Source of the DNA: Erythrobacter sp. UBA1916
GTDB taxonomy: Bacteria > Pseudomonadota > Alphaproteobacteria > Sphingomonadales > Sphingomonadaceae
NCBI GenBank assembly: GCA_002337385.1
Contig: DDFY01000010.1
Location: forward strand, 15,191 to 79,190
Length of the DNA stretch: 64,000 bases
Direction: 5' to 3'
Shown: positions 1 through 7,339 of the stretch, in pieces
How positions within the stretch are numbered: the first letter of the stretch is position 1
Layout of the letters: each line of letters begins with the position of its first letter
Position numbers and translations under genes: made by a program
Notes under the pieces: model-generated
The model's database searches: none
The model's input: the letters and a program-made list of their open reading frames with translations, nothing else
Told to the model about the DNA's origin: nothing

Positions 1-57
1 ATGATCAAGATCACCAATATCGTCGCCCTGCTGCTGTTGGCGGCGCTCGCCGGATAA
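1..57 (+). CDS. Short hydrophobic peptide frame, leader peptide or tail of an upstream gene
   Basis: The frame reads MIKITNIVALLLLAALAG and then stops. It is rich in Ile, Val and Leu (nine of 18 residues) and would be a single short hydrophobic helix. Only a Lys near the N-terminus is charged. Because it begins at the first base of the window, it may equally be the last codons of a longer gene. A strong hairpin with a T-run follows at 89-140, which would fit an attenuator layout, but the next gene is an acyltransferase and not an ilv or leu gene. Function is not known. Confidence 0.3.
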   Translation: MIKITNIVALLLLAALAG

Positions 58-88
58 AAAAACGTCCACCGAACCCGGACGGTCGCAA

Positions 89-140
89 ACGGCCCGCCTG
101 CAGTCTCCACAGCGAGAATTTGCCGGCGGGCCGTTTTTTT
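89..140 (+). terminator. Rho-independent terminator or attenuator hairpin
   Basis: A perfect 10-bp stem pairs 89-98 (acggcccgcc) with 125-134 (ggcgggccgt) and runs directly into seven T residues. A second small stem (cgtcc 63-67 with ggacg 77-81) lies just upstream, so two tandem hairpins separate the peptide frame from the next gene. Confidence 0.75.
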
Positions 141-232
141 GCCTGCCTCAGTTAACTGTTCCTTCGCGGCCAGTGGTTATGCAATTTGTCGATGCAGCAT
201 GACCGCATCGGCACGAAGGTTGGCTTACTCTC

Positions 233-1402
233 TTGTACAAGGCTGGACCCTTGAACGCTTTGCCAGGCATCCAGGCCTGTAGCCCTCCCTCCAGAGGGGC
301 CGCGCAACTGCGCGTGGGCGACTGGCGCAAGCGCGACAATGCTGCAGGCATCCGCGCCTGGGATGCGCTGGCCGCAGAGGCGAGCGAGCCCAACCCCTTC
401 TTTGAAAGCTGGTATCTGCTGCCCTCACTGCGCGCGCTCGACCCGAACGGCAGCGTGCGCCTCGCGGTGCTCGAACTGTGCGGCCAGTGGCTGGGTGTGA
501 TCCCGCTCAGGTGGGAACCCTACTATTACGGCAAACCGATTCCGCATTGGCGCTTGTGGTGTCACGAAAACAGCTTCCTCGGCCAGCCGCTGATCGCGCG
601 CGGGTTCGAGCGGGAGTTCTGGCACCTGCTGCTGGATTGGTTCGATCACCACGCCACCTTCGCGCTGTTTGCCCACCTGCCGCAATTCGGCACCGATGGC
701 CCGGTGCACGATGGACTGGCCGCCGAGCTGGCCGCGCATAAACGCCCCGCTGGCACCGTGCTGGAGGGGGAACGCGCGATGTTGGCCACCGAGCTATCTC
801 CCGAGGCCTACCTAGAGGCTTCGCTCTCGACCAAGAAACGCAAGGAATTGCGCCGCCAGCACCGCCGACTCGGCGAAGAAGGCTCCCTCACCGTCGAACG
901 GAACGACGGGCCGCAGGACATCGCTCGCTGGACCGACGAATTCCTCACGCTTGAAGCCGCCGGCTGGAAAGGCCGCGCGGCCTCCGCGCTGGCAAGCGCC
1001 CGCCCCACCGCCATGCTGTTCCGCGAGGCAATGGCAGAGGCAGCGGCACGCGGTCGGCTCGAACGGCTTGCCATCCGGCTCGATGGCCAGCCCATCGCGA
1101 TGCTGGCGACCTTCACCGCAGCGCCCGGTGCCTTTTCTTACAAGACCGCCTTTGCCGAAGACTATTCCCGCTTCTCGCCCGGCGTGCTGTTGCAGCGCGA
1201 GGCGCTGGAGCTGTCCGAGCGCGAGGGGATCGACTGGATCGACAGCTGCGCCAGTGCCGATCACCCGATGATCGACCACTTCTGGCGCGAACGGCGCCGA
1301 ATCGCCCATCATTCCATCGCTATCGGCGGCAGCGCGCGGCGCGCCCTGTTCGCCTGTCTCAACCGCCTGGAAACAGGCCGCGCTCCCAGGGGCATCGCAT
1401 GA
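233..1402 (+). CDS. GNAT/FemAB-like acyltransferase (CelD/BcsL type)
   Basis: This 389-residue protein resembles the BioF2/CelD-like GNAT acyltransferases that are often linked to polysaccharide or lipid modification. The N-terminal part carries the family-like segment SEPNPFFESWYLLPSL near residues 50-65. The C-terminal half has the second GNAT lobe, with a basic helix KKRKELRRQHRRL near residue 200 and a GVLLQREALELS acyl-CoA-pocket-like stretch near 320. No in-frame ATG lies near the N-terminus, so a TTG start at 233 is used; TTG at 251 is an alternative. Its stop overlaps the next start (ATGA), so the two are probably co-translated. The substrate cannot be told from sequence. Confidence 0.7.
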   Translation: MYKAGPLNALPGIQACSPPSRGAAQLRVGDWRKRDNAAGIRAWDALAAEASEPNPFFESWYLLPSLRALDPNGSVRLAVLELCGQWLGVIPLRWEPYYYGKPIPHWRLWCHENSFLGQPLIARGFEREFWHLLLDWFDHHATFALFAHLPQFGTDGPVHDGLAAELAAHKRPAGTVLEGERAMLATELSPEAYLEASLSTKKRKELRRQHRRLGEEGSLTVERNDGPQDIARWTDEFLTLEAAGWKGRAASALASARPTAMLFREAMAEAAARGRLERLAIRLDGQPIAMLATFTAAPGAFSYKTAFAEDYSRFSPGVLLQREALELSEREGIDWIDSCASADHPMIDHFWRERRRIAHHSIAIGGSARRALFACLNRLETGRAPRGIA

Positions 1403-2268
1403 TCCATCAATCCGTCGCCACCGCCACCGGCGCCGTCTTTCCAGCGCAGGCGCGGGAGAAGTTTTCCGCCTCATACCCCGAAACCCCACACAAGCTTGCG
1501 CATGCCCTCGGCCAGCATCCGCTGCTCGAACTCGAAGCACTGGCGCAGATGGCAGAATCGCTGCCTGAGAAGAGCATCGAATTTAACCGTGGCGACTTGC
1601 CAATCGGCGTGGACGGCAAGCCCGGCGCCACCGGCCTCTCGATCGGCGAAACGATCCGCACGATCGAGACCGCCAACAGCTGGGCCGTGCTGAAGAACAT
1701 CGAGCAAGTGCCCGCCTATGCCGATCTGCTGCACGACCTGCTGGCCGAAATCGAAGCACCGATCCGTGAACGCACGGGCAAGATGCTAAGGCGTCAGGGC
1801 TTCATCTTCGTATCCAGCGCGAATGCCGTCACCCCCTACCACTTCGACCCTGAGCACAACATCCTGCTGCAGCTGCGCGGAACCAAGGAGATGACGGTCT
1901 TTCCCGCAGGCGATGCCCGCTTCGCCCCGGACGAACTGCATGAAACCTATCAAACCGGCGGCCCGCGCGAACTGCGGTGGAACGACGACTTCATCGCTGA
2001 CGGCGAGACATTTCGCCTCGCGCCGGGCGATGCGATTTACGTGCCAGTGATGGCCCCGCATTTCGTGCGCAACATGGACAATGTCTCGCTGTCGCTCTCG
2101 ATTACCTGGCGCTCCGAGTGGAGCTTTGCCGAGGGCGATGCGCGTGCTTTCAATCATTTGCTGCGCTCGCTCGGCCTGCGTCCGGCGGCTCCGAAGCGGT
2201 GGCCTGGGCAAAACCGCGCCAAGTCGCTGACCTGGCGGGTCTTGCGCCGGGTACCGGGCATTTCTTGA
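1399..2268 (+). CDS. Cupin-like/JmjC-type Fe(II) oxygenase family protein
   Basis: This 289-residue protein looks like a cupin_8/JmjC-like Fe(II)- and 2-oxoglutarate-dependent oxygenase. The visible metal triad is H148-x-D150 (in TPYHFDPEHN) and a distal H221 (in APHFVRN), set in a double-stranded beta-helix with the segments LLQLRGTKEMTVFP and LAPGDAIYVP. Members hydroxylate proteins or small molecules; the substrate here is unknown. The start ATG overlaps the stop of the acyltransferase by four bases, so the pair probably acts together. The C-terminus is basic (RAKSLTWRVLRRV). Confidence 0.72.
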   Translation: MIHQSVATATGAVFPAQAREKFSASYPETPHKLAHALGQHPLLELEALAQMAESLPEKSIEFNRGDLPIGVDGKPGATGLSIGETIRTIETANSWAVLKNIEQVPAYADLLHDLLAEIEAPIRERTGKMLRRQGFIFVSSANAVTPYHFDPEHNILLQLRGTKEMTVFPAGDARFAPDELHETYQTGGPRELRWNDDFIADGETFRLAPGDAIYVPVMAPHFVRNMDNVSLSLSITWRSEWSFAEGDARAFNHLLRSLGLRPAAPKRWPGQNRAKSLTWRVLRRVPGIS

Positions 2269-2288
2269 CTGATCGCTTCGCGAAGCCC

Positions 2289-3197
2289 ATGGCCCGAGAA
2301 ATGCCGCAGGATTCCCCTTCCGCTCCCACACCTGAGCAGTTGGTCGCCGACCTGGTGCTCCTGCTCCACCTTGAAACGCGCGGCGCGGACCGCTGGATCG
2401 GCCGTCGGCGCGAGCTGGGAACAGGCCGGGTGTTCGGCGGGCAAGCCATCGCTCAGGCCCTAAGCGCAGCGCGGCGCACGACCGATGATGACCGCGAGGT
2501 CCATTCGCTGCATGCCTATTTCCTGCGCCCCGGTAGCGACAACCTGCCGATCGAATATCGCGTAAAGCGCGATCACGACGGCCGCAGCTTTTCCAATCGC
2601 CGGGTCGTAGCCAGCCAGGACGGGGTGCCGATTCTCAACCTGGTCGCTTCGTTCCAGCGCCCCAGCGACGGGGCCAGCCACCAGTTCCGCGAGATGCCGC
2701 AGGTTCCCCCGCCTGAAGAGCTGGTCTCCGACTCCAAGCTTGGCCGGGCTGCCGCCGAGCAAATGCCCGACAGCACCCTCAAGACCCTGCTGATGCGTCC
2801 GCAGCCGATTGACTTCCGTTCGGTCGAACCGCGCGACTGGCTGCACCCGCAAAGGCGCGAGCCGACGTCTCACGTGTGGTTCCGCGTGGTTGCACCGCTC
2901 CCGCCGGTGGCTGCGTTGCACCGGGCGGTGCTCGCCTTCGTTTCGGACTTCCAACTGCTCGCAACCGCGCTCCAGCCGCACGGCAAGAGCTTCCTGCGGG
3001 GCGAAGTCAAAGGCGCCAGCCTCGACCATGCGCTGTGGTTCCACGACGATTTCGCCGTCGACGAATGGCTTCTCTACGTCACCGAAAGCCCGTGGTCAGG
3101 CCACGGGCGCGGGTTTGGCCGGGGCGAGGTGTTCACCCGCGATGGCCGACTGGTTGCCAGCGTGGCGCAAGAGGGCATGCTGCGCCTGCTCGACTGA
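2289..3197 (+). CDS. tesB: Acyl-CoA thioesterase II
   Basis: TesB hydrolyses acyl-CoA to free fatty acid and CoA. The 302-residue protein shows the double-hotdog layout. The first hotdog has LGTGRVFGGQAIAQAL (about residues 37-52) and SLHAYFLRPG. The second ends with HALWFHDDFAVDEWLLY, whose WFHDDF is typical of the TesB C-terminal hotdog, and a final RDGRLVASVAQEGMLR. Length matches the family (about 286-300). A longer frame upstream overlaps the cupin gene; I chose ATG 2289, with ATG 2301 as an alternative, because neither has a clear ribosome-binding site. It lies 20 bases after the cupin gene. Confidence 0.88.
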   Translation: MAREMPQDSPSAPTPEQLVADLVLLLHLETRGADRWIGRRRELGTGRVFGGQAIAQALSAARRTTDDDREVHSLHAYFLRPGSDNLPIEYRVKRDHDGRSFSNRRVVASQDGVPILNLVASFQRPSDGASHQFREMPQVPPPEELVSDSKLGRAAAEQMPDSTLKTLLMRPQPIDFRSVEPRDWLHPQRREPTSHVWFRVVAPLPPVAALHRAVLAFVSDFQLLATALQPHGKSFLRGEVKGASLDHALWFHDDFAVDEWLLYVTESPWSGHGRGFGRGEVFTRDGRLVASVAQEGMLRLLD

Positions 3198-3223
3198 GTG
3201 CCCGCCGGGCCGCGGCTGCCGCC

Positions 3224-4039
3224 CTAATGGGACAGCAGCAACGGCACCTTCGGGTTCCACAGCATTCCGGCAGTCACTCCGCCAAACAGCGTCTCAAACA
3301 GCCGTGGCTTGCCATAGGCACCCATCGCGACAAGCCCTGCGCCGCGCGTTTGGGCCACTTCCTTCAGCACCTCGGCCACTTTATTCTGCCCCTGCGGAAC
3401 CTCGACAACTTCGCAAGCCACCCCGTGCCGATCAAGGTAGCGTGCACCTGCCAGCGCCGGCAGTTCTCCGGCTTCCTGATCTTCAGACGAGACCACAGAC
3501 ACAAGCGTGACCGACTTGGCGGCCTTCAGCAGCGGGAGCGCAGCCTTGAGCGCACGCGACGCTTCAAGCGAACCATTCCAGGCCACCATCACCGGCGCGC
3601 CCGGAAGCATTGCGCCAGCGCCTTCGGGAACGACCAGTATCGGTGCGCGGCAGTGCATTGCGAGGATACCGGCGAGCGGCGATGGCCCGACCGAGTCGCC
3701 CTCCATCCGCCCGGAGCCGATGATCGCCAGGTCGGCCAAGGCGGCATATTCGAAAATGCTGGACTCCGCGAGCCCGGCCGCGTCGGCCCAGTCCCACCGC
3801 ACGTCTTCGCCTTCGAGCCGTGGCTCAACCTGCTTGCGGAACTCCGCCGCCTGTTCGCGCGCAAAGGTCGCAGCCTCGGCGGCAAAGATGCCATAGGCAT
3901 CGCCCGGAACGGCGACGTTGAAGGCAACCGGCTGGAGCACGGTGAGATGCGCGTCGAAAGCCCGCGCAAGATCAAGCGCGACCTGCAGGCGGGCCTCGAA
4001 ACCGGGATCGTCGTGAGCATGAAGCAGAAGCGAACGCAT
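3224..4039 (-). CDS. Universal stress protein with tandem Usp domains
   Basis: The 271-residue protein has two UspA-like halves. The first begins MRSLLLHAHDDPGFEARL, and the second begins near residue 150 with VMVAWNGSLEASRAL. It ends in a G-2X-G-9X-G-type nucleotide loop, GAYGKPRLFETLFGG. Such cytoplasmic proteins accumulate under starvation or stress; the exact role is unknown. The start is set by AAGGAG about seven bases upstream of ATG 4039; a longer frame to 4111 lacks this. It lies downstream of uvrC on the same strand. Confidence 0.85.
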   Translation of the reverse strand: MRSLLLHAHDDPGFEARLQVALDLARAFDAHLTVLQPVAFNVAVPGDAYGIFAAEAATFAREQAAEFRKQVEPRLEGEDVRWDWADAAGLAESSIFEYAALADLAIIGSGRMEGDSVGPSPLAGILAMHCRAPILVVPEGAGAMLPGAPVMVAWNGSLEASRALKAALPLLKAAKSVTLVSVVSSEDQEAGELPALAGARYLDRHGVACEVVEVPQGQNKVAEVLKEVAQTRGAGLVAMGAYGKPRLFETLFGGVTAGMLWNPKVPLLLSH

Positions 4040-4107
4040 GGGGCTAATCTCCTTATATATTTGTACTAGCACGCACCGATCGCCAGAGCATTGACCTTGC
4101 GCAACAA

Positions 4108-6048
4108 TCAACCGCCGGCATGATAAAAGTCATAGATCTTGCGGGCAACACTTTCGCTCACGCCGGGTGCGCGCTTCAGGTCTTCCAGCGCTGCCGCGCG
4201 GACCTTGCTGGCGGTGCCGAAGTGCAGCAGCAGCGCACGCTTGCGGGCCGGGCCGATGCCGGGAATTTCGTCCAGCGGCGAGGCGGAAATGGCGCGGCTG
4301 CGCTTGTCGCGGTGCGCGCCGATCACATAGCGGTGGACCTCGTCACGCAGCCGCTGAAGATAGAACAGCACTGGTGAATTGACCGGTAGCATCTTCTCGC
4401 GCCCGTCGGGAAAGTGAAACACCTCGCGCCCCTCGCGCCCGTGGTGCGGCCCCTTGGCGATGGCGATGAGGTTTACGTCCTCCACGCCCAGTTCCTCCAG
4501 CGCCTCCTGCACCGCGTGCATCTGGCCCTTGCCGCCGTCGATCAGCACCAGATCGGGCCAAATACCGCTGGTCCGGTCGGGGTCTTCCTCCATGGCGCGG
4601 CCAAAGCGGCGGGTCATCACTTCGCGCATCATGGCAAAGTCGTCGTTCGACTGCGCCTCGCGGATATTGAACTTGCGATACTGGTTCTTCATGAACCCCT
4701 CAGGCCCAGCGACGATCATCGCCCCCACTGCCTTGGTGCCCTGAATATGGCTGTTGTCGTAAACCTCGACCCGCTGCGGCACTTCGGACAGCTCAAGGAA
4801 TTCGGCCATTTCGCGCTGGATTTTCGCCTGTGTGCCGGTCTCGGCCAGCCGCCGGTCAAGCGCCTCGACCGCGTTGCGGGTAGCCTGCTCCATCAGGCGG
4901 CGGCGGTCGCCGCGCTGGGGCACGGAAATCTCGACCTTGCGCTCCGCCAGCGCGGCGAAGGCCTCTTCCAGCAGGGCGCGTTCGGGCAGCTCGCGGTCCA
5001 CCAGAATCGTGGGCGGCGGCGGCACCTCTTCGTAGAACTGCCCCAGCACGCGGGCGAGCACCTCGGCCTCGTCCACCTCGTTGATATGGCGCGGAAAGAA
5101 GGCGCGGTGGCCCCAGTTCTGCCCGCCCCGCACGAAGAAGCCCTGCACCGCGATCTGGCCGCCCTTGCTGGCAAGCGCGAAGACATCGGCATCGCCCACC
5201 CCTTGCGCGTTCACCGCCTGCGAGCCCTGAATGAAGGTCGCCGCGCGCAGCCGGTCGCGCAGCAGCGCGGCAGTTTCGAAATCGAGCTTCTCGGCCGCCT
5301 CGGCCATCTGCTCCTCGATCCGCGCCTGCACCGCGCCCGACTTGCCGCCAAGGAAGTCCTTCGCCTCGCGCACCAGTGCGGCATAGCCCGCCTCGTCGAT
5401 CCGCCCCACGCAAGGGGCCGAGCAACGCTTGATCTGGTACAACAGGCAGGGCCGGTCGCGGCGCGAGAAGAAGCTGTCGGTGCAGCTCCGCAGCAGAAAC
5501 AGTTTCTGCAGCGCGTTGATCGTCGTGTTGACCGAACCGGCGCTGGCAAAGGGGCCAAAGTAGCTGCCCTTGTGCCGTCGCGCGCCGCGGTGCTTCATGA
5601 TGCGCGGAAACTCGTGCCCCTCGCGCAGCAGGATGAACGGGAAGCTTTTATCATCGCGCAGCAGCACGTTGAACGGCGGGCGGAACCGCTTGATGAACTG
5701 CGCTTCAAGCAGCAGCGCCTCGGCCTCGGAGTTGGTGGTGACGATCTCCATCGCGCGCGTCTGCGAGATCATCCGCTGCAGCCGGTTGGTCAGGCCGTTC
5801 AATTGCAGATAGTTCGCCACCCGCGCCTTGAGGCTGCGCGCCTTGCCGACATAGAGCACTTCGCCCCTGGCATCGAGCATCCGGTACACGCCCGGCTTGG
5901 GCTTGAGCGTGCGCTGCACTTCGCGGATCGCAGTGAGGCCCGCTTCGAGATCGAGCTTCGCGCCCGTCACCGTGGCGGTGGAGCGGTCCTCGTTGAATCG
6001 GCTCGCACCACGCGGATCGTGGGGGCTTCCTGCTTCGCTGCGGCTCAT
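4108..6048 (-). CDS. uvrC: UvrABC excinuclease subunit C
   Basis: UvrC makes both incisions beside bulky DNA lesions after UvrA/UvrB recognition. The 646-residue protein has an N-terminal GIY-YIG nuclease domain (PGVYRMLDARGEVLYVGKAR), the YQIKRCSAPCVGRI cysteine segment, a UVR motif (EQMAEAAEKLDFETAALLRDRL), the C-terminal RNase H-like nuclease (VEVYDNSHIQGT and DLVLIDGGKGQ), and a final helix-hairpin-helix (IPGIGPARKRALLLHFG). ATG 6048 is chosen over a TTG at 6084. The N-terminal ~30 residues precede the nuclease and are poorly conserved in kind. It is divergent from the flavoprotein at 6114. Confidence 0.97.
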   Translation of the reverse strand: MSRSEAGSPHDPRGASRFNEDRSTATVTGAKLDLEAGLTAIREVQRTLKPKPGVYRMLDARGEVLYVGKARSLKARVANYLQLNGLTNRLQRMISQTRAMEIVTTNSEAEALLLEAQFIKRFRPPFNVLLRDDKSFPFILLREGHEFPRIMKHRGARRHKGSYFGPFASAGSVNTTINALQKLFLLRSCTDSFFSRRDRPCLLYQIKRCSAPCVGRIDEAGYAALVREAKDFLGGKSGAVQARIEEQMAEAAEKLDFETAALLRDRLRAATFIQGSQAVNAQGVGDADVFALASKGGQIAVQGFFVRGGQNWGHRAFFPRHINEVDEAEVLARVLGQFYEEVPPPPTILVDRELPERALLEEAFAALAERKVEISVPQRGDRRRLMEQATRNAVEALDRRLAETGTQAKIQREMAEFLELSEVPQRVEVYDNSHIQGTKAVGAMIVAGPEGFMKNQYRKFNIREAQSNDDFAMMREVMTRRFGRAMEEDPDRTSGIWPDLVLIDGGKGQMHAVQEALEELGVEDVNLIAIAKGPHHGREGREVFHFPDGREKMLPVNSPVLFYLQRLRDEVHRYVIGAHRDKRSRAISASPLDEIPGIGPARKRALLLHFGTASKVRAAALEDLKRAPGVSESVARKIYDFYHAGG

Positions 6049-6113
6049 GGGCACCGAAATAGGCAGGCCGCGCGCTCTTGCCAATCGGACGTGCGGCGCT
6101 AACCCCCGGCGCG

Positions 6114-7286
6114 ATGGAAAATTACGACGCGATTATTCTGGGCGGCGGCGCGGCAGGCCTGTTCTGCGCCGCGCTGGCCGGGCAACGGGGGCTGCGCGTC
6201 TGCGTGCTTGAAAAGGCGGCTGAGCCGGGCAAGAAGATCCTGATTTCCGGCGGCGGGCGGTGCAATTTCACCAACATCGGCGCAGGGCCTGCTAACTATC
6301 TTTCGGCCAATCGCCACTTCGCCAAGAGCGCGCTGGCCCGCTACACCCCGCGCGACTTTCTCGATCTGATCGAGGCCTATGGCATCGCCTGGCACGAGAA
6401 GACGCTTGGCCAGCTGTTCTGCGATGGCTCGGCGCGGCAGATTGTCGACATGCTGCTGGCCGAATGCGCGAAGGGCAACGTCGCGGTGAAATGCGGGCAG
6501 GAGGTCGGCGCGGTAGCCCATGCCGATGGCCGCTTCACGGTGACAACACAGGATGGCGTGTACACGGCGCAAAACCTCGTGATCGCCACCGGCGGGCCGT
6601 CGATCCCCAAGATGGGTGCCACCGGTTTTGCCTATGATCTGGCGCGCCAGTTCGGCCTCAAGGTGGTAGAGCCGCGCCCTGCCCTCGTCCCGCTGACATT
6701 GGGCGGGGATGATCTGCTGTTCCGCGAACTGTCGGGCGTTTCCGCGCCGGTTGAGGCGACCTGCGAGAAGGCCGCGTTCCGCGAGGCCGCGCTGTTCACA
6801 CACCGCGGCCTCAGCGGCCCGGCGATCCTGCAGGTCAGTTCCTACTGGTATCCGGGCAAGCCCATCGCGATCGACTTCCTGCCCGATATGCCAAGCGGCT
6901 GGCTCATCGAGGCGAAACGTGCGGAACCCAGCCTCACCTTCGCCGCGCTGCTGCGCCGCCATTTGCCACAGCGGCTGGCCGATGCGCTAGGCGAAAAACT
7001 GGCGCTGGCGGGCGATCTTGGCAATCTGCCCGACCGGAAGCTCGCCGATGCCGAAAGACGCCTAAAGCGCTGGACCTTCCACCCCAATGGCAGCGAGGGC
7101 TTCGCCAAGGCCGAGGTGACCGTGGGCGGCATTTCCACCGCCGAGCTTTCCAGCCAGACGATGGAGGCGAAGACAGTGCCCGGCCTCTATGCCATCGGCG
7201 AAGCGGTGGACGTGACCGGCTGGCTCGGCGGCTACAACTTCCAGTGGGCCTGGGCGAGCGCTCACGCGGCAGCGCAGGCGCTCTGA
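6114..7286 (+). CDS. FAD-dependent oxidoreductase, BaiN/YhiN (HI0933) family
   Basis: The 390-residue flavoprotein begins MENYDAIILGGGAAGLFCA, an N-terminal Rossmann GxGxxG for FAD. It then has the family signature KKILISGGGRCNFTN near residues 37-51, the VIATGGPSIPKMGATG segment, and a C-terminal FAD-contacting GLYAIGEAVDVTGWLGGYNFQWAWASA. Members are little-studied NAD(P)H/FAD oxidoreductases, one of which acts in bile-acid dehydroxylation. The physiological substrate here is unknown. A longer frame upstream overlaps uvrC and was rejected. Confidence 0.9.
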   Translation: MENYDAIILGGGAAGLFCAALAGQRGLRVCVLEKAAEPGKKILISGGGRCNFTNIGAGPANYLSANRHFAKSALARYTPRDFLDLIEAYGIAWHEKTLGQLFCDGSARQIVDMLLAECAKGNVAVKCGQEVGAVAHADGRFTVTTQDGVYTAQNLVIATGGPSIPKMGATGFAYDLARQFGLKVVEPRPALVPLTLGGDDLLFRELSGVSAPVEATCEKAAFREAALFTHRGLSGPAILQVSSYWYPGKPIAIDFLPDMPSGWLIEAKRAEPSLTFAALLRRHLPQRLADALGEKLALAGDLGNLPDRKLADAERRLKRWTFHPNGSEGFAKAEVTVGGISTAELSSQTMEAKTVPGLYAIGEAVDVTGWLGGYNFQWAWASAHAAAQAL

Positions 7287-7298
7287 AACCCAGAACGT

Positions 7299-7324
7299 CG
7301 GAGCCTGTCCTTCAACAGGCTCCG
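7299..7324. repeat. Palindromic hairpin between convergent genes, possible shared terminator
   Basis: A perfect 9-bp inverted repeat (cggagcctg / caggctccg) with an 8-base loop sits between the convergent stops at 7286 and 7340. There is no T-run on either side. The word cctgtccttcaacaggctc is similar to extragenic palindromes seen widely in sphingomonads (recognised from memory), so it may be a repeat that also ends transcription. Confidence 0.55.
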
Positions 7325-7339
7325 GCAGCACCCGGCAAC

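Noticed and set aside
2876..4069. 397-residue plus-strand frame across tesB and usp
   Set aside because: It crosses two real genes in another frame and on the opposite strand; low-complexity Arg-rich product.
4414..6102. 562-residue plus-strand frame opposite uvrC
   Set aside because: It mirrors uvrC codons, is His/Arg/Leu-rich with no domain and arises from GC-rich third positions. UvrC on the other strand is unmistakable.
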